From Onchocerca volvulus (Eukaryota > Nematoda > Chromadorea > Rhabditida > Onchocercidae): a stretch of DNA of 64,000 nt. The notes under the pieces were generated by a model, which did not search any database, was not told the origin of the DNA, and worked only from the letters and a program-made list of their open reading frames with translations. A program made the position numbers and the translations under genes. The stretch is from the NCBI GenBank assembly GCA_000499405.2, contig HG738138.1, positions 4,266,368-4,330,367 on the forward strand, written 5' to 3'. Position 1 is the first letter of the stretch. Each line of letters begins with the position of its first letter. Below are positions 12,425 to 25,574 of the stretch, one piece after another.

Positions 12425-15400
12425 ATGGATGAAGGAAGAGGGAACAATTCTGCGGTCATATTTGCGACACCTCTCATCCAGAATTGTGCTTCGGAACCGC
12501 TCGTAAATCATGAATAGTGAACATTTGTGAAACATTATCTACCCAACACCATCAATCACCAACTATAACTATCCACTATTTCCACGTGATGCCCCACTTT
12601 CGTAGTTTTAAAGCCAAGTAAAATTATTGCCACAAATGGCAACCAGCATAAGTCTATATAAATATTGGTTGATCATTTGTAATAATGAGAATTTCTGTTC
12701 TTTAATCAAAGAAATGTGAAAAATCGTCAGATAGTACAACTTTTCATGTTAATCTTTACTTATAAGCCGAATTAGAAGAATTGTAAATGAAAGTTTAATC
12801 ACTGGTTTGATGTAAATAATCAAATGTTTTAATTGGAGTGATAATCAATAACACTACCTTTATCTAAAAACAAACTCTATATGTATCAGATAATAGCCAA
12901 TACTTTTCCCACTCGTCTTCATTCCTCTACAGTACCTTTCCTCACATTTGGGATGACAACATGGAACTTTTAAAGTTAAAAGCTAGGCTCACTTCCTGGA
13001 AACTATCTTATCAATTTCCTCTACATTTTATAAAGTTTTTTCTTTCATTAGAAAGCTTACCTTGATTTACCATCACGTCATGAGGATGGCAAGTGAGACA
13101 TAAGTTCGAAGCAAATTAAGAAATCATATTATTATCACAGATATTACCCATCTATCACTACCAAAAAATAAGCCATAATACTCAGAACTCAACTGCCCTT
13201 ACCATACACCGAAAAGACTACTCAAACTCCGCCAATGTCCTCAAGTGGAAACCACTATTTTCACTGATTCTAAATTGGTTTGCAATGTCATAGGTGTTTT
13301 GCGGCCCAGGCCGTGTTTTTCAGTGAGATCATCGGTATATGTGAGTCCCGAGAGATACTGGTATTGAGGGGAGGGCAATCGGGCGTTAGTCCTTCATTAA
13401 TAAATTCAACCTGCAAGTTTTTGTTAGCATTTTTCATTTTGAGATGCAGGACTTAATGTCGCTGAAGACTACGAGTATGAGTCTTTCAGGAAGTGTAATT
13501 TATCACGAGAGCGAATTTAGAAGGAGAGTGTTTTCAAAAGAAATTCGAGCTCTTAAGAATCGTTTTCTGCAAAAAATTTCATTTCCTTTGGTCATTTTTA
13601 ACAAAGAGAGATAACACTGTTACGTAACTTCATGAAATCACTCGAAAATTTTCGGTACCTTGCTTACTGAATCGCAGTTTGACACATTGTAGTTCAGCGC
13701 TAATTGTCACATCCCTAATAACATTTCTGTTCATCTTATTAACCATATAAGAACGTTTCGTTCTGTGTATATCATTCAAGCGTTATTGTTTAGTCGAAGA
13801 AAATTACTGAAAATAAACTGACGATTGTAATTTGTTTGCAGGCAGAAAGTTCTGGACAGACAAGCTTTCGGCTTATCAGCAAAGAAACGGGAGGCGAGAA
13901 AGGACGATTAGGTCAGTAGACTTGGAAGACGTCCAAACAATAGTGGATACTAACAACATTAATGTGTATTGGATGACAACCAGTAGCTCAAGTATGTTTC
14001 TCTCTTTCTTTTCCCTTCCAACCATAAAAATTGAAACTTGAGTAATTAGCTTGGCAGCCTACGACACTCATTTTCATGAGATATTTTTTTGGAGTGATGA
14101 TCATCTCCGAGGAATATGAGTATTTCCTAAAATAAATACTTTCTTCTGCGCCACTAGGAATATTCATTTGTTAAATTTTACTCTTCTTGGGATCCTACCA
14201 AGTTCTCGCATATATGATACAGCTGTACATGATTTCCTGAAAAAGATTTGCTGTGGCAGTTACTGAATCTCTTCAGAACGTCTTCTGATATACCATAGAC
14301 ATAATCTTGTATGACTTTTTGAAAATCAATCATTGTACCATTCAGTGTCTACTTGTTTATTCACCTGTGATGGTTCAGACTGTCTAGTTTTAGCCAATTC
14401 ATACACAGAACTGTCTTCTCATTGAGGTTGAGGCTTCTAAGATATCTGTGTTGTTGTGCTTTTACAATGTTTAACTATTTTCGTGTTAAAATGGTGATGA
14501 CATTTTGAAATGAAATTTGGAATGGTTTAAATATCAGTCATTTCTTTAGAACTATTCTTATAGGAATTTCACATAGTTTCGGTTTGAAGGAAAGGTACTA
14601 GGTGATGTTTGTATGCTCCTTGTGCATATTCTCAAAATCTACAATTTTTCTGCTTCCGTAAAGTCATCTTTTTTTGCATGCTGATCGTTTTCCGTGGTGT
14701 TGTTCACTAGTTCAAAGGATTTTCAAAAATATGTTTTTTGCGGAATTTAAAAAAGGCATAAAAATATGGCTTCATTGGGACTTTTTTTTATAAATCATCC
14801 ATTTACTTTGCACGCAGCTTGCAGTCATTGAAGTGCTTGATGTGACTTTATTGTGTAACTGCCGAATCGTAGTTGAGAGAGTTGAATAGCAAATTTAGAT
14901 CAGATCTTCTGTAGAAATTTCTAAATTCGTAAAGTTATACAAAATTACGCAGCTAAAATACTTTATTTACAACTTCTCATTTGGAACATTTTTGTTATTT
15001 ACTAATTCTTCGACGAATGATAGGATTGTTATTGACCTTATTTGATAGCGACGATTGGATATCAATACTTCATGCGATAAGGATGCGAGAGAGGACATAA
15101 TTGTGCACCATCGTGAAGATTTGTTTGTTGGTTTGCTACGAAACTGGCATGAAATCGAGATGTATCTATATCGAATTGTCTGAGACTACCTGAAGTTTCT
15201 GTGTATAGTAATTTCTGTTATTATTCAAGTTAAATCCAAACTAAGAAATTATGGCGTTTTTTCATTAAAATTGTTATTTCAGTGTTATTCATTTTAGAAC
15301 AGTGTTATTCAAAATTTTATTTGGTTTTTGAAATGGCATGTATTTCGTTCTTTGTATTAGACTTTCCATGATAGATTTTTAGGAAGCTTCGAAACTGTTT

Positions 15401-18400
15401 TGATCTTGAGCATAGGAAATGTATTGCCAGATCAAGCTTGTGATGAAGCTCATGACCTTTGTGTCAGATTTCCAATTTATACCACCAACCTTTTCTAAAT
15501 CAAAATCCTGTTTTTTGGTGTATTTTATGACGGCATTGTCTTAAATTATGTTACTGGAAGACTAAACGACACAGTTATCTCTTAAAACAGTTATTAGAAA
15601 GATATTAATTGTTGATGTCATTAGAGGCTTAAGGCGATACCCTAACTGTGCATCTAATAATTTCAGAAGATAGCGTATTCGGTTATGTTTCAATTTCAGG
15701 ACTTCAAGTTTCAGTGTTGCTATATAATAACGCTTTTGCTGGTGGAATGCTGCTTGGGAAAATAATATTAAATAGTGTTTAATTGCTAATACCTTTAGCT
15801 TTCGGAGATAGCGAAATGTTGAAACTTCGAAGATTTGGCATGTACCGTTGAGCACTCATAACTGTTTGAAACTATGGAATTGTTGCATTCCCATTGCTTT
15901 AGTTATGTTGGCTAGTTTAAAAGTTTCACAAATTTAGAAAACTAACTTTTGTCAGAAAATTTCCTTAAAAGTTTAGACTGGTCGAACTAGAGGTTTAAGA
16001 ACTTTTTATTCAAAAAAATAATGGGTATAGGAAAAAAAGAATAGCTGGGAGGAAATGAGTGGAAGAAGAGTTTATGGAAGATTCTGAATGTGATCAAAAA
16101 AAAAAAATTATCGGGATCTTTCCAAAAATAGGCTTTTAATATGCAATATTTTGTTAAATAGTTTCAAAAAATTCGAATATTTTAGGTGGATTGAGAAGCT
16201 AAATTAGTCATTTTCATCAGACTAGCAACTGAGGGAGTAGTGGTACACCGCTTGCTGTGTTACAAAACTGTTAAAGCTGAAGTTGTATTATCATGTACAG
16301 GCGACAAATGCTGTTCTTTCCCAGTACGTTCTTTTTTTTTCTGGACAAGAATTCACGAATAAGAACAAAATTTAATCATTTGCGTCAAGATTGCTTGCTC
16401 TTGCATGAATGCCTTGTGTTTTTTTTTTTTTTTTTTTTTTTTTAAAGGTATTACGATCAGCTTGTTTGCTGCCGAACTGACGATTTCGTTTTAAAGTTAT
16501 TGTCCATGCCAGATTGTTCAATCATTTCTTGAAATGAGTTTCCAAATAGGTGTATTGCATGGTAGTAATAGATCTGTTAAAAAGAGCTTACTGTATCAAC
16601 TATCGCACCTTGCGTTAAATTTAAATACTGGCTTGGATGTCGGTCGCTCGAACTATTCCGCTTTAGCCAATTGTGCAAACATTATTCTCTTCGGGCCTTT
16701 TCGAAATCTTGGAAAATATGTCCTTCTAAGCTTTGATGCTTCCCTCCTGTTATCGTTCTCGTGCTGCACTGAACAAGATTAGATTTGGGAAGCGAAACGT
16801 ATTAAATGAGTACAATCGATGGCAGCAAACCTGCTGAGATATGATCATCATATAATGGTTGCACTAAATTATTTTGTTTTGCAGATAGATCCAGAGTGAC
16901 TTAAGCAAGATTTTGTTCTGTATTTTGCTGAATAAGCTTTCTATTGTTTAGTGCATGTTTTTAAATTCAAACCTCAATTAACATAATTTCTGGAGGCAGT
17001 TCCAGATTTAAATGAAATTTCAGAACACGACCTGCCGTATGTGGCGGGTGCACATCATCATGAATATATGCTACCTAATGGTGATGCACATGGACATGAA
17101 AAATGCGCCACCTCAGCTGGTCTACCGTTAACAAAATCAGAAAGCACAGATGGTAGAAAGAAGTTACCGAATGGTATGTTGAGGGTGCATCGCATAATGA
17201 CTGAGGAAGAACTTGCACAGGGTAAAGAACCGCGTTGGACCGAACTCGAGATACGCGGTTTGTTTTTCTTGAACCTTTCGAGTGGATTTGAAAGAAAAAA
17301 AAAGTGGCATGAATTTAGCAAAAATATCGATTTTAAACGAGCGAAATTTACTGGGCAATTAAAAGTTCATAGTTGGTTGTGCAACATTTAGATCCATCGT
17401 TCACTCTCAAGTAGTTGCTGTCATTTGCGTATTGCCCGCATCATCAGTTATTAAAAAAGGAAGGAATATATGTATTTGCAGGTCGCAATCTAAGTCCAGT
17501 TTTGTGGGAAATGAGATGCCTTACCGCCCTTTTCTTGTACAGAAACCATCTGACGAGGTGATTTTTATCGTTACTAATCTTCGGTTAAATCTTTACTTTT
17601 TTTAAAATATTTTTTATCCAAACAATGGAGAAAATAGATGGCATGTTGTAGAAGTATTGAATTTCGAAGAATAGATAATGTAAGCAATGAGTAATATGTT
17701 GTTAACGTCTCAGAAAATTTTTATATTCTTTCAGAATTCCTTGTGAAATTTCAAAGTTGGAAAACTTGACCGTGCTGGATTTGTCTGAAAATAAATTACG
17801 TAGTCTGCCAGCTGAGCTGGGCGATATGATCTCTTTATGTCACCTTTACCTCAATGGCAATCAAATAAGGGTTCTTCCTTACGAACTGGGCAAGCTGTTT
17901 CGTTTGCAGACCCTTGGTGAGTAGTTTTGTAACTTTAGATCTGATTTGGAAATATCACCATGAAATTAAAATGTACCTAGTAGGAATGGGAAAAATGGGG
18001 ACATGTTTTTTTTAATTTGCTTTCTTTTACATTTGATCAGAAATGATTAAATTCGAGTTATTAAGCTCATTTACATCATTGTGATATGAACTTGCAGCGA
18101 TAGAAGGCATTTTTGTAGCGATAAATATAACATTAGCAGACATGGAACCATAGGAAAAGATTGGGATTATACTTTCTTTTATTTTTCAGATCTTCGATCA
18201 AATCCTCTTTCTCCCGAGATTAACAAAATCTATTATGAAGCTGGACCTCAGAAACTGCTTCGATTTTTGTTAGATCATCTGGCAAGTATGTTCTTGATAA
18301 TTTTGCATTTCAGCAAAGGAATAAAACGATCGTATGGGACTGCAAAAGAAATGGCGCTATGCATTTCTTGTTTTAATTAACATTTATGATGTGAATTTAG

Positions 18401-19848
18401 TTTCTCCTGCTGACTAATTTTTTAAAAATCATTAAAAATTTATCTTGTTATGGTTATATAAGGATGAAATTTTTTTTTCACATTTATGCTTTCGCGGTGC
18501 TTTGATTTGTTTGCTGCAAAGTTTTCGAACGATTCATTTTTCCTTGAAAGCTTTGATCGCTCTATATTTCAGTAAATGCGACAGTACCTCCGGATCGCCA
18601 ATGGGTGATGATAAGGCACGCGGATCCTGAAAGACCGATCGGTATTGAATCGTGTTAAATTAATATTTAGTAAAACACAGTGTCTCTAAACACTATCTTG
18701 ATAGTTTTTTCTTTTAATTTATATGATTATGAATTAATATCTTTGCTTCGTCTAAATTTTATTGGCACTCCGAAAACTTGCACTCAATAGAATGAGTCAA
18801 TTTTGATAATGATTATCTGTCATTAATTACCTCTCATATCTCATTATTTTTAGCAACGTTCACTGTTCTTTGCTATAACGTTCTATGTGATAAATATGCC
18901 ACAAATAGTCTCTACTCATATTGTCCATCCTGGGCTCTCAATTGGGAATATCGAAAAACAGCAATTTTAAAGGAAATCCGACATTACGAAGCTGATATCA
19001 TTACCTTGCAAGTATGTTTGTGGTTATTCCTCTCATTTATATAATGATATAATAATCAATCCTTTTTTTTTTTCTTTGAGAATGCCTTCATCTTTCTTTT
19101 CCGTTTTGTATTAAATCTTTTCCATAATTGTTCATTCCGCAAGTTCAAATAAGTTTGTTTTTACTTTAGGAAGTAGAAACCGAGCAATTTCGTTGCCTTT
19201 TTCAACCTGAGCTAGAACAAATCGGCTATGCGGGCATTTTTTCACCGAAGTCACGGGCGAAAACAATGGGTGAAGAAGAACGAAAATTTGTTGACGGTTG
19301 TGCGATCTTTTGGAAATATGATAAGTGTGTCGGATTTAATTTTTTTTTTCCCTTCACTTCGACTAAATTTGAAGTTTAATACCTGTTTTCTTTGCAATTA
19401 TGAGATGTTTAGTATAATCAGAGAGGAGAAATAAGAGAATTCATCAAATCATTCTTTTCTTTGAAATTATAAGAAGTTTAATATAATCAGAAAGGGGAAA
19501 TGAGAGAATTCATTAATCATTCTTTGTACAACTGCTTTACGTCTTTTCGTAATATTTTCTCAGGTTATTTAATGCATTTGGCTTCTAATTGCAATTTTTT
19601 TCAGTAGTTTAAAATTTTGCTCAAAAGTCCAATAATCGGGAGAGTATATTTACAGATTTGAGTTGGAGAAAGAACATCTCGTTGAGTTTACGCAGGTAGC
19701 TATCAAGAAAGCTCCAACAAGTGAGAAAATCTTGAATCGTGTTATGCCAAAGGATAACATTGCTCTTTGTGCTGTTTTCAAAATCAGGGAGAACGTTTAC
19801 GCCAATCGTTTGTTTATTCTTTTTTTTTTTTTTTTTTTTTTTTTCCCC

Positions 19849-19890
<42 letters not shown>

Positions 19891-21377
19891 GTCATTTCCT
19901 TTAAGAACACTTGCTTGTGAGATGTGGTTGCTATACCTATTATCATAAAATGAGTAACGCTGATCAATCCTCATTTGGAAATATTTTTTGGTTCTAATAC
20001 CAAAATGCAAGTAAAAGTTAAAACAAAAGAAAATGACTTAAATAGCTCTCGATAAAATTTCTTAATAGTAATATTTTCATGAAATCTTCTGGCGTTTTCT
20101 GTCGTCATTTTTGATTTCCTTATGAAATATTCTTCCGGCAACAAAAAGTATGCTTGTATTTATTCAAGAATCTGCAGGACAAATGTCTATGGCTCCAAGC
20201 GATAATGTGGTTGGAAATCCACTTGTCGTGAGCACGGCACATATTCACTGGGATCCAGAATTTTGCGATGTAAAGCTAATTCAGTCAATGATGTTGGTGC
20301 AGGAGATAAATATTTTGCTTGATGAAGTATTTTTTTTTTTTTTTTTGAAGATGGTGAATTCAAATCTAGTTATTAAAATGATGTTTGCCAATTTTCTTCA
20401 GAAAAAAATGTCTTTTATCTTCTAGATATCGGAAAAATGTCGTATAACACCTCAACAGATACCTGTTCTAATCTGTGGCGATCTCAATTCACTTCCTGAA
20501 TCAGGTTTTCTGCTGTTGCATTACTATGGTTCATCGCTTGCAATATTTTTTTAACGGATTTTTATGTATAGCATATAAACGAATGGAAGCATGAAAACAA
20601 TTTTTTTTTTTTTTTTTTTTTTTAAAGATATAAGTTTCTTGATGAAATTGTTGAACTTCCTGCTTTTTTCGAAAGTCTTATTGGCAATATTTCAGGAGTT
20701 GTGGAATTTCTGTCGAAGGGAGCAATTTCAAAAGAGCATCCGGATCTAAAGGAATTCCGTCAGGACCCTTGTATTACACGTTTTAGTGCATCCGATGATC
20801 CGGCGGTTTATACTCACGGACTCAGACTTGACTGCGCTGTGGATCCTAACTCAATGCCATTTACAAATTACACGTTGGTTTTAAATTTGCAATAAACAGG
20901 ATATCAATTCCATATTTGCTTAATAAAAAAAAAAAAATTCGTTATTTTTGATTCAAAAAGCAATTGCCGCTAACAAAGAAAATAAATATGACAAATTCTC
21001 TGTAAAGAAAATCATGCTTTTATATTTTGAATCATATTTTTTCTAACGTATTTTCCACCGCTGTTGATTGATTATCCATAAGAAAGATTTGTGAGACATG
21101 AAAGAACTTAGATTTCAGGCTTGAATTTAAAGGTGTTATCGATTACATCTTTTCGACACCGCAGTCATTAGCTCGTTTGGGAGTATTAGGAGCACTAAAT
21201 ATGGATTGGGTGCTAGCAAATAAAATAATCGGTTTCCCACATCCTCACGTGCCCTCGGATCACGTACCAATAATGGCACAATTTGCAATTATTCCAACAA
21301 GTCATCAACGTATTCAACCAGTTGTCCATCACTATGGTAACAGTCATTCCAGTTCATTTGGTGCTGTTGGTCGATAA
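12425..21377 (+). CDS. ccr-4: CCR4/CNOT6-type poly(A) deadenylase (LRR plus EEP nuclease)
   Basis: Catalytic subunit of the CCR4-NOT complex, which shortens mRNA poly(A) tails in the cytoplasm. Certain exons, all phase-consistent: 17024-17257, 17482-17557, 17735-17916, 18190-18285, 18573-18641, 18854-19011, 19170-19324, 19656-19807, 20178-20326, 20426-20504, 20696-20873, 21119-21377. The protein opens with a His/Gly-rich stretch and RVHRIMTEEELAQGK, then leucine-rich repeats (ENLTVLDLSENKLRSLP, LCHLYLNGNQIRVLP). The EEP nuclease follows: FTVLCYNVLCDKYAT, the catalytic Glu of LQEVETEQ, SPKSRAK, AHIHWDPE, the Asp/Asn of ICGDLNSLP, and the catalytic His of VPSDHVP. The 5' end is inferred. One chain runs ATG 12425-12502, then 13842-13911, then 17024 (644 aa). 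An alternative uses 13842-13991 with ATG 13973 (601 aa). A third starts at ATG 17068 after a TTTCAG acceptor (580 aa). Human CNOT6L is about 555 aa, so all three are possible. Confidence 0.93.
19820..19888 (+). repeat. Poly-T tract in a ccr-4 intron
   Basis: Two long T runs separated by CCCCCAA lie in the intron after the exon ending at 19807. Similar pure T or A runs occur at 7309-7334, 16420-16443, 20600-20625, 23283-23309 and 63145-63163. Run lengths are likely to be unreliable in the assembly. Confidence 0.9.
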
Positions 21378-22003
21378 AAAATTCACAACTTTTAATATTA
21401 AATTTGCATTCTCAGGAAATAGTTTCATTGTTTATCAAGTTATCAGTATTTATTCATTTTAATCGTAACATTTTCATCCGTTATTTCTATATCCTGATTA
21501 AATCCAAATTTTATACGTGGAATTAGATTGGCTTCCAGCAATATTTTGTTGTGTACAATATTTAGTTTTAATTCTTGAAAAAAAAAAATGGGATTGGGGT
21601 TTTAAAGCAAGACAGACATTGTTGTATAAAGTCCTCGTCGTTTATCATCTCCTGATAGTGGTTTTCAAGAAATTGAAAGCTGACTTTTTCGAAAGAAATA
21701 ACGAGATCTTTATTGGTTGGAGAATTTGTATAAGTAAAAGTTGCAATAATTGGAAGAATATGTTCGTATATTTTGCCATGTTAATGTTAGCCAACAATAT
21801 TTACTATGTTTCGCTGAGCTACTGCTGCAGCGATGATGCCTTCTAAGTTTTCGTCGAGGAATATGTTTTGTCTTGAAATTGTTCACTTTTCATTCCAAGC
21901 GCCGATCAGTTTAGGCTTTTATGTGTTTTTTGCCGAATTGTTTAATTGAATTTCTCATGAAGTTTTTATGTTGCGAAAATAATCTCCTAAGGGATATTTT
22001 CAG

Positions 22004-22425
22004 GTTCTGCCGTTGGACACTGCATTGCTTCCACGGCTGTTAAAGTTTTCATTGCGGTAGGATTGTTTTCGTATGTATTTCTCTTTAAACATCGTTCTTA
22101 GCTAGTGTTTAAGTATACCTCATCGATTAATCCCTTTCTTCACCTTTTCAATATATTTGATATTAGAATTCGGCCAACAGGCGACCTTTTTTGTGAGAAG
22201 GATGTTAAATAATTGGTAGTTCAATTTTTTGCTTGACCGTTGTTTTCTTTTTCTCGTTATTATATTCATTATTTCTTCAAAATTAGTATCTCATTTTTCT
22301 GAAATAATTTAATGTTAATTCTAACATTTTCTGGAATGTGGTGTTATTTTCTCTGAACTGTGTTTTGATTTTCCTTCAGAAGGCACGAAAACTTACCGAA
22401 AGAAACAGGCTTCAGTAATCAATAA
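22004..22425 (+). other. Possible alternative 3' exons of ccr-4
   Basis: Within the last ccr-4 exon, TATG|GTAACA at 21336 is a usable donor in phase 1. Downstream, phase-compatible pieces follow: 22004-22056 after ATTTTCAG, 22167-22192 after ATATTAG, and 22380-22425 after CCTTCAG. They join in one frame and end in TAA at 22423-22425, overlapping an AATAAA at 22421. The tail would read GSAVGHCIASTAVKVF onward instead of GNSHSSSFGAVGR. The unspliced C-terminus looks more like other CNOT6 proteins, so this would be an alternative isoform or chance. No transcript evidence is available here. Confidence 0.3.
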
Positions 22426-25199
22426 AATGATAGCATTGTCTCATTATCTTCATAAATGGTTTTTTGGAAATGCCTTTGTTTGTTATTTTCTGGATTTGTG
22501 TCATAATTTGTTTTATTTTGTTTATTGTGGAAATCTAATATTGTGGATATCAAATATTGTGGAAATCTAAAGAGGAAGCAGAGCAACTAATAACAAGTAA
22601 GCTCTTTTTTGTTGTGAATTAATGTTGTCTATTTCGTTTGTTAATTGGATTCATTACAAATATTTTCATTCTAGTTGAGAGTTGATTTTTCAGCTAGCCA
22701 TCATATTATGGCAATCATTATCTTCATCCATAATTGGTTTCAGTATCTGATTTTAATCTTTGTGCATTCTTTTTTTTTTTTTTTTTTGTGTATTATTTAA
22801 TGATATTACTATTGATATAATTGTGAACTGTTTGCTCCTCGTTTTGATTTTCCGCTGTTTTCTTTTATATTGTGGAATTTCCCTCATGTTTTTTCCTTAA
22901 TATTTGCATGTAACTTAAACCAATATTTTAACATGTTTTCTTCATTGTACGTATGATCTCGTTTGTTGAAGCCTTTTTTTGGATAAAATCCTATTGAATG
23001 CCTTAAAGTCATCGCATTAACATTTCAAATTCTTGATGACTTTTGATTTGAAAGAAACGTATTGAAGGTCGTTTAAACTTTTGTTAGCTAAATTTCCCGA
23101 TTAGTAATGTGAAGTATATTCATGTTTAAAGATCGAGGCATATGAGTCATCATTCTCAAGGTCGCGCAGTTAAAATTATGTCATGATTCATTGTTCTGAT
23201 AATTCTGCAAAAGAGTGGGAAAGAGATGTTATACGTCATAGTCTTCATTTCAAGATTTACTCATTTCATTCACTAATCCAACCTTTTTTTTTTTTTTTTT
23301 TTTTTTTTGAGACTTACAAAATGAAAATTATAGAATCGCATTCATGTGCCTTGCATATCTTGTGAACAACTTCAGTCGTTTTTTTTGCGCTTGCTATTAA
23401 AGTTCGTTCAGGTTTTATAAGCTGGTCTCCTTCGGTATAGATATTTAGATTTCAATGATGGGTATTATTTATCAGGACAAATGTAGCAACGTTTTTTTTT
23501 TTGGAAGAAAGATCCATTTAACACTAGTTATCAAGTAGAAAGCATGACATGCTATGTTCATATCGCTATATTCATCATGAGAAGTTTCCTACATTCATAT
23601 TAATCACGCTTCTCATATCGCAACACTCTCAGCATGGCGCAAATTAAATTCAAATTCTACAGGTGGACTTTAAGCGAACAAATGATGTGCATCCTAACTT
23701 TACTATATTTATCTTTCAATCCATCTTCTATTGCTTTTAGTTCTAACAGTATTTTGGTTTTTTTGTGGACATTTTTCACGTTGGTAATGATACTTCAATT
23801 GAGAGATATAAAAATTTCCAGTTTCCAGCAGTCGGTAAAAAGCTGTAATCGACTTTATTTCAAACCCCATGAATTACTCTGTGAATTTAAAAAGTGATCC
23901 TCAACCAATCAAAAAGTCAATACTCATATTTATTCACTAACCTAATGCACATATATATCAACAAAATTTAATTCAGCCAAATTCTTCAACATTTTATCTT
24001 AAAACAAATTGTTACACTTTTCGTTATGAATTGCTTAGCATTATTTGCAGATCGTCAAAAGTTTCCTCACTGTGTTCAAATAGTGGTAATGCTATCTGAA
24101 TGCTATGATGATTAGTTTACTCGAGCCTGAAGGTAAAAATAAACGTAAGATGTGAATGAATTCATATATCTTATCCATCTCTTTCATTCACTGTCATCTG
24201 CCTACGCTGTGAAACGCATCCCCACTTCTACCTTTTGTTATGCGCTGACAATCTCAGCAATTCTTGAAATCCTGTCCTATTTGATTGCACTGATAGTAAC
24301 CTTTATCACGACATGTTTGTCTCCTTCTTATTTCACCAGTTTGTACCTTTTTTACTGTAGCCTTCTATATTTCCAACGCTTCTGAAACCTAAGTTCATTC
24401 GCCTCTCGAAATGAGAAAAGTTGCTCGGGAAAGTCAAGTAAAATCTCCTATGCCGTAGTTTTTGCAACAATGGTAGAACATTATGTTCATGTTATTTCAT
24501 TCTTGCAGTCTTATCCTCTTCCATCTGATAACATGCGCCGTGGAAGGTTACCTATTTTACTTGCGTGATAACTGATAAACCAGCAAATTTTATGTGACAC
24601 AAGACACAAACGTCAAGAAAAATTCATGAAAATACACGATATGAAATGGAAAATCACCGAATACCGTAACATATCTGCACTTTCCGAGGAAATTCGATGT
24701 AATAAAGGTTTAACATATAATCCGGCAAGATGGACTAGCAGTTACACCCAGTCTACAAATATGGGAATTTTTGCAAGCAAATTCCCACATGTCCCCTTTC
24801 CACTTTTGCAAGCTTATTCACTGTTAGTTCATCCTTTCCCATATAGTGAAGAAGGTAACAAATCGAAGTTTTTTTTGAAGATTTTGGAATGTCAAAATTA
24901 AATCGTATGCGAAACATTTGCCAAAGCTAGTCCTTAAGAAATGATTCAAGAAAATGAATGGTGTTTGAGGTGATATCGAGGAATGCAATAAATTGCAGGT
25001 AGAACAGCTAAGTATTAAAAATAAACCACAGGAAAAGAATAATAGCAGTTATAGGATATTCACAAGATCAATCAGATTTCTCCAGTATTTTAAAAAAATT
25101 ATTAAACTAAGTGTGTCCTAATTAACGAAATAATAACTTGCGAAGACCCCGACCAGCGAAAATTGTCGAAATTTCGAAATTTTCTCGATTCAAATCGAA
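22426..25199. other. Convergent intergenic stretch between ccr-4 and the lin-14-like gene
   Basis: AT-rich DNA between two 3' ends. Open frames at 23634-23897 and 24626-24901 are not recognisable as proteins and lack convincing splice context. A plus-strand TTTATT near 23930 (AATAAA on the minus strand) could end the 3'UTR of the minus-strand gene, but that is a guess. Confidence 0.4.
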
Positions 25200-25271
25200 A
25201 AATACTGATGTAAACACGATACCACGAGGGCAATGGTATGCAAGAAATTAGCAAACATGATTGAAATGACA

Positions 25272-25280
25272 TCCCTGAGA
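25272..25280 (-). promoter_or_regulatory. lin-4 family target site, 8mer
   Basis: The minus strand reads TCTCAGGGA, complementary to nucleotides 1-9 of lin-4. Supplementary pairing beyond that is modest (CC and AA positions). It lies in the inferred 3'UTR of the lin-14-like gene. Confidence 0.6.
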
Positions 25281-25565
25281 GCCAGAAAACACAATGCGTT
25301 TAAAGTGAACAAGAAAACCAATATCATACGAAGGAAAATCATCAAAACACGGATAGAAAGAAAAAACTAGACCTTGTGACAAATTTTCAACTCACTGAGA
25401 TAAAATTCAATCCAAACTCTATGTTGAATGGATTTGCTCAAAAAGTGAGTTGCTATACTCTTGATAAACAAACGAAAAGAATAAAAATTCCCGAGATAAA
25501 GAGACCACAGATCAAACAAAATGTGTGGAAATGAAATCGATGCAAAACAAAAATTAATCCGGACC

Positions 25566-25574
25566 TGAGGTAGT
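25566..25574 (-). promoter_or_regulatory. let-7 family target site, 8mer
   Basis: The minus strand reads ACTACCTCA, complementary to nucleotides 1-9 of let-7 (UGAGGUAGU). It directly abuts a CTCAGG lin-4 half-match on its 3' side in transcript sense. Confidence 0.6.

Noticed and set aside
13325..13333. TGAGATCAT resembling the 5' end of bantam
   Set aside because: No foldback arm is present and only nine bases match.
18610..18621. TAAGGCACGCGG matching the 5' end of miR-124
   Set aside because: It lies inside a ccr-4 coding exon, no hairpin surrounds it, and the strand is that of the miRNA rather than of a target. Treated as chance.
25386..25460. Extra near-matches to lin-4 such as TCACTGAGA on the plus strand
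   Set aside because: A central seed mismatch makes these no better than background, so they were not counted as sites.
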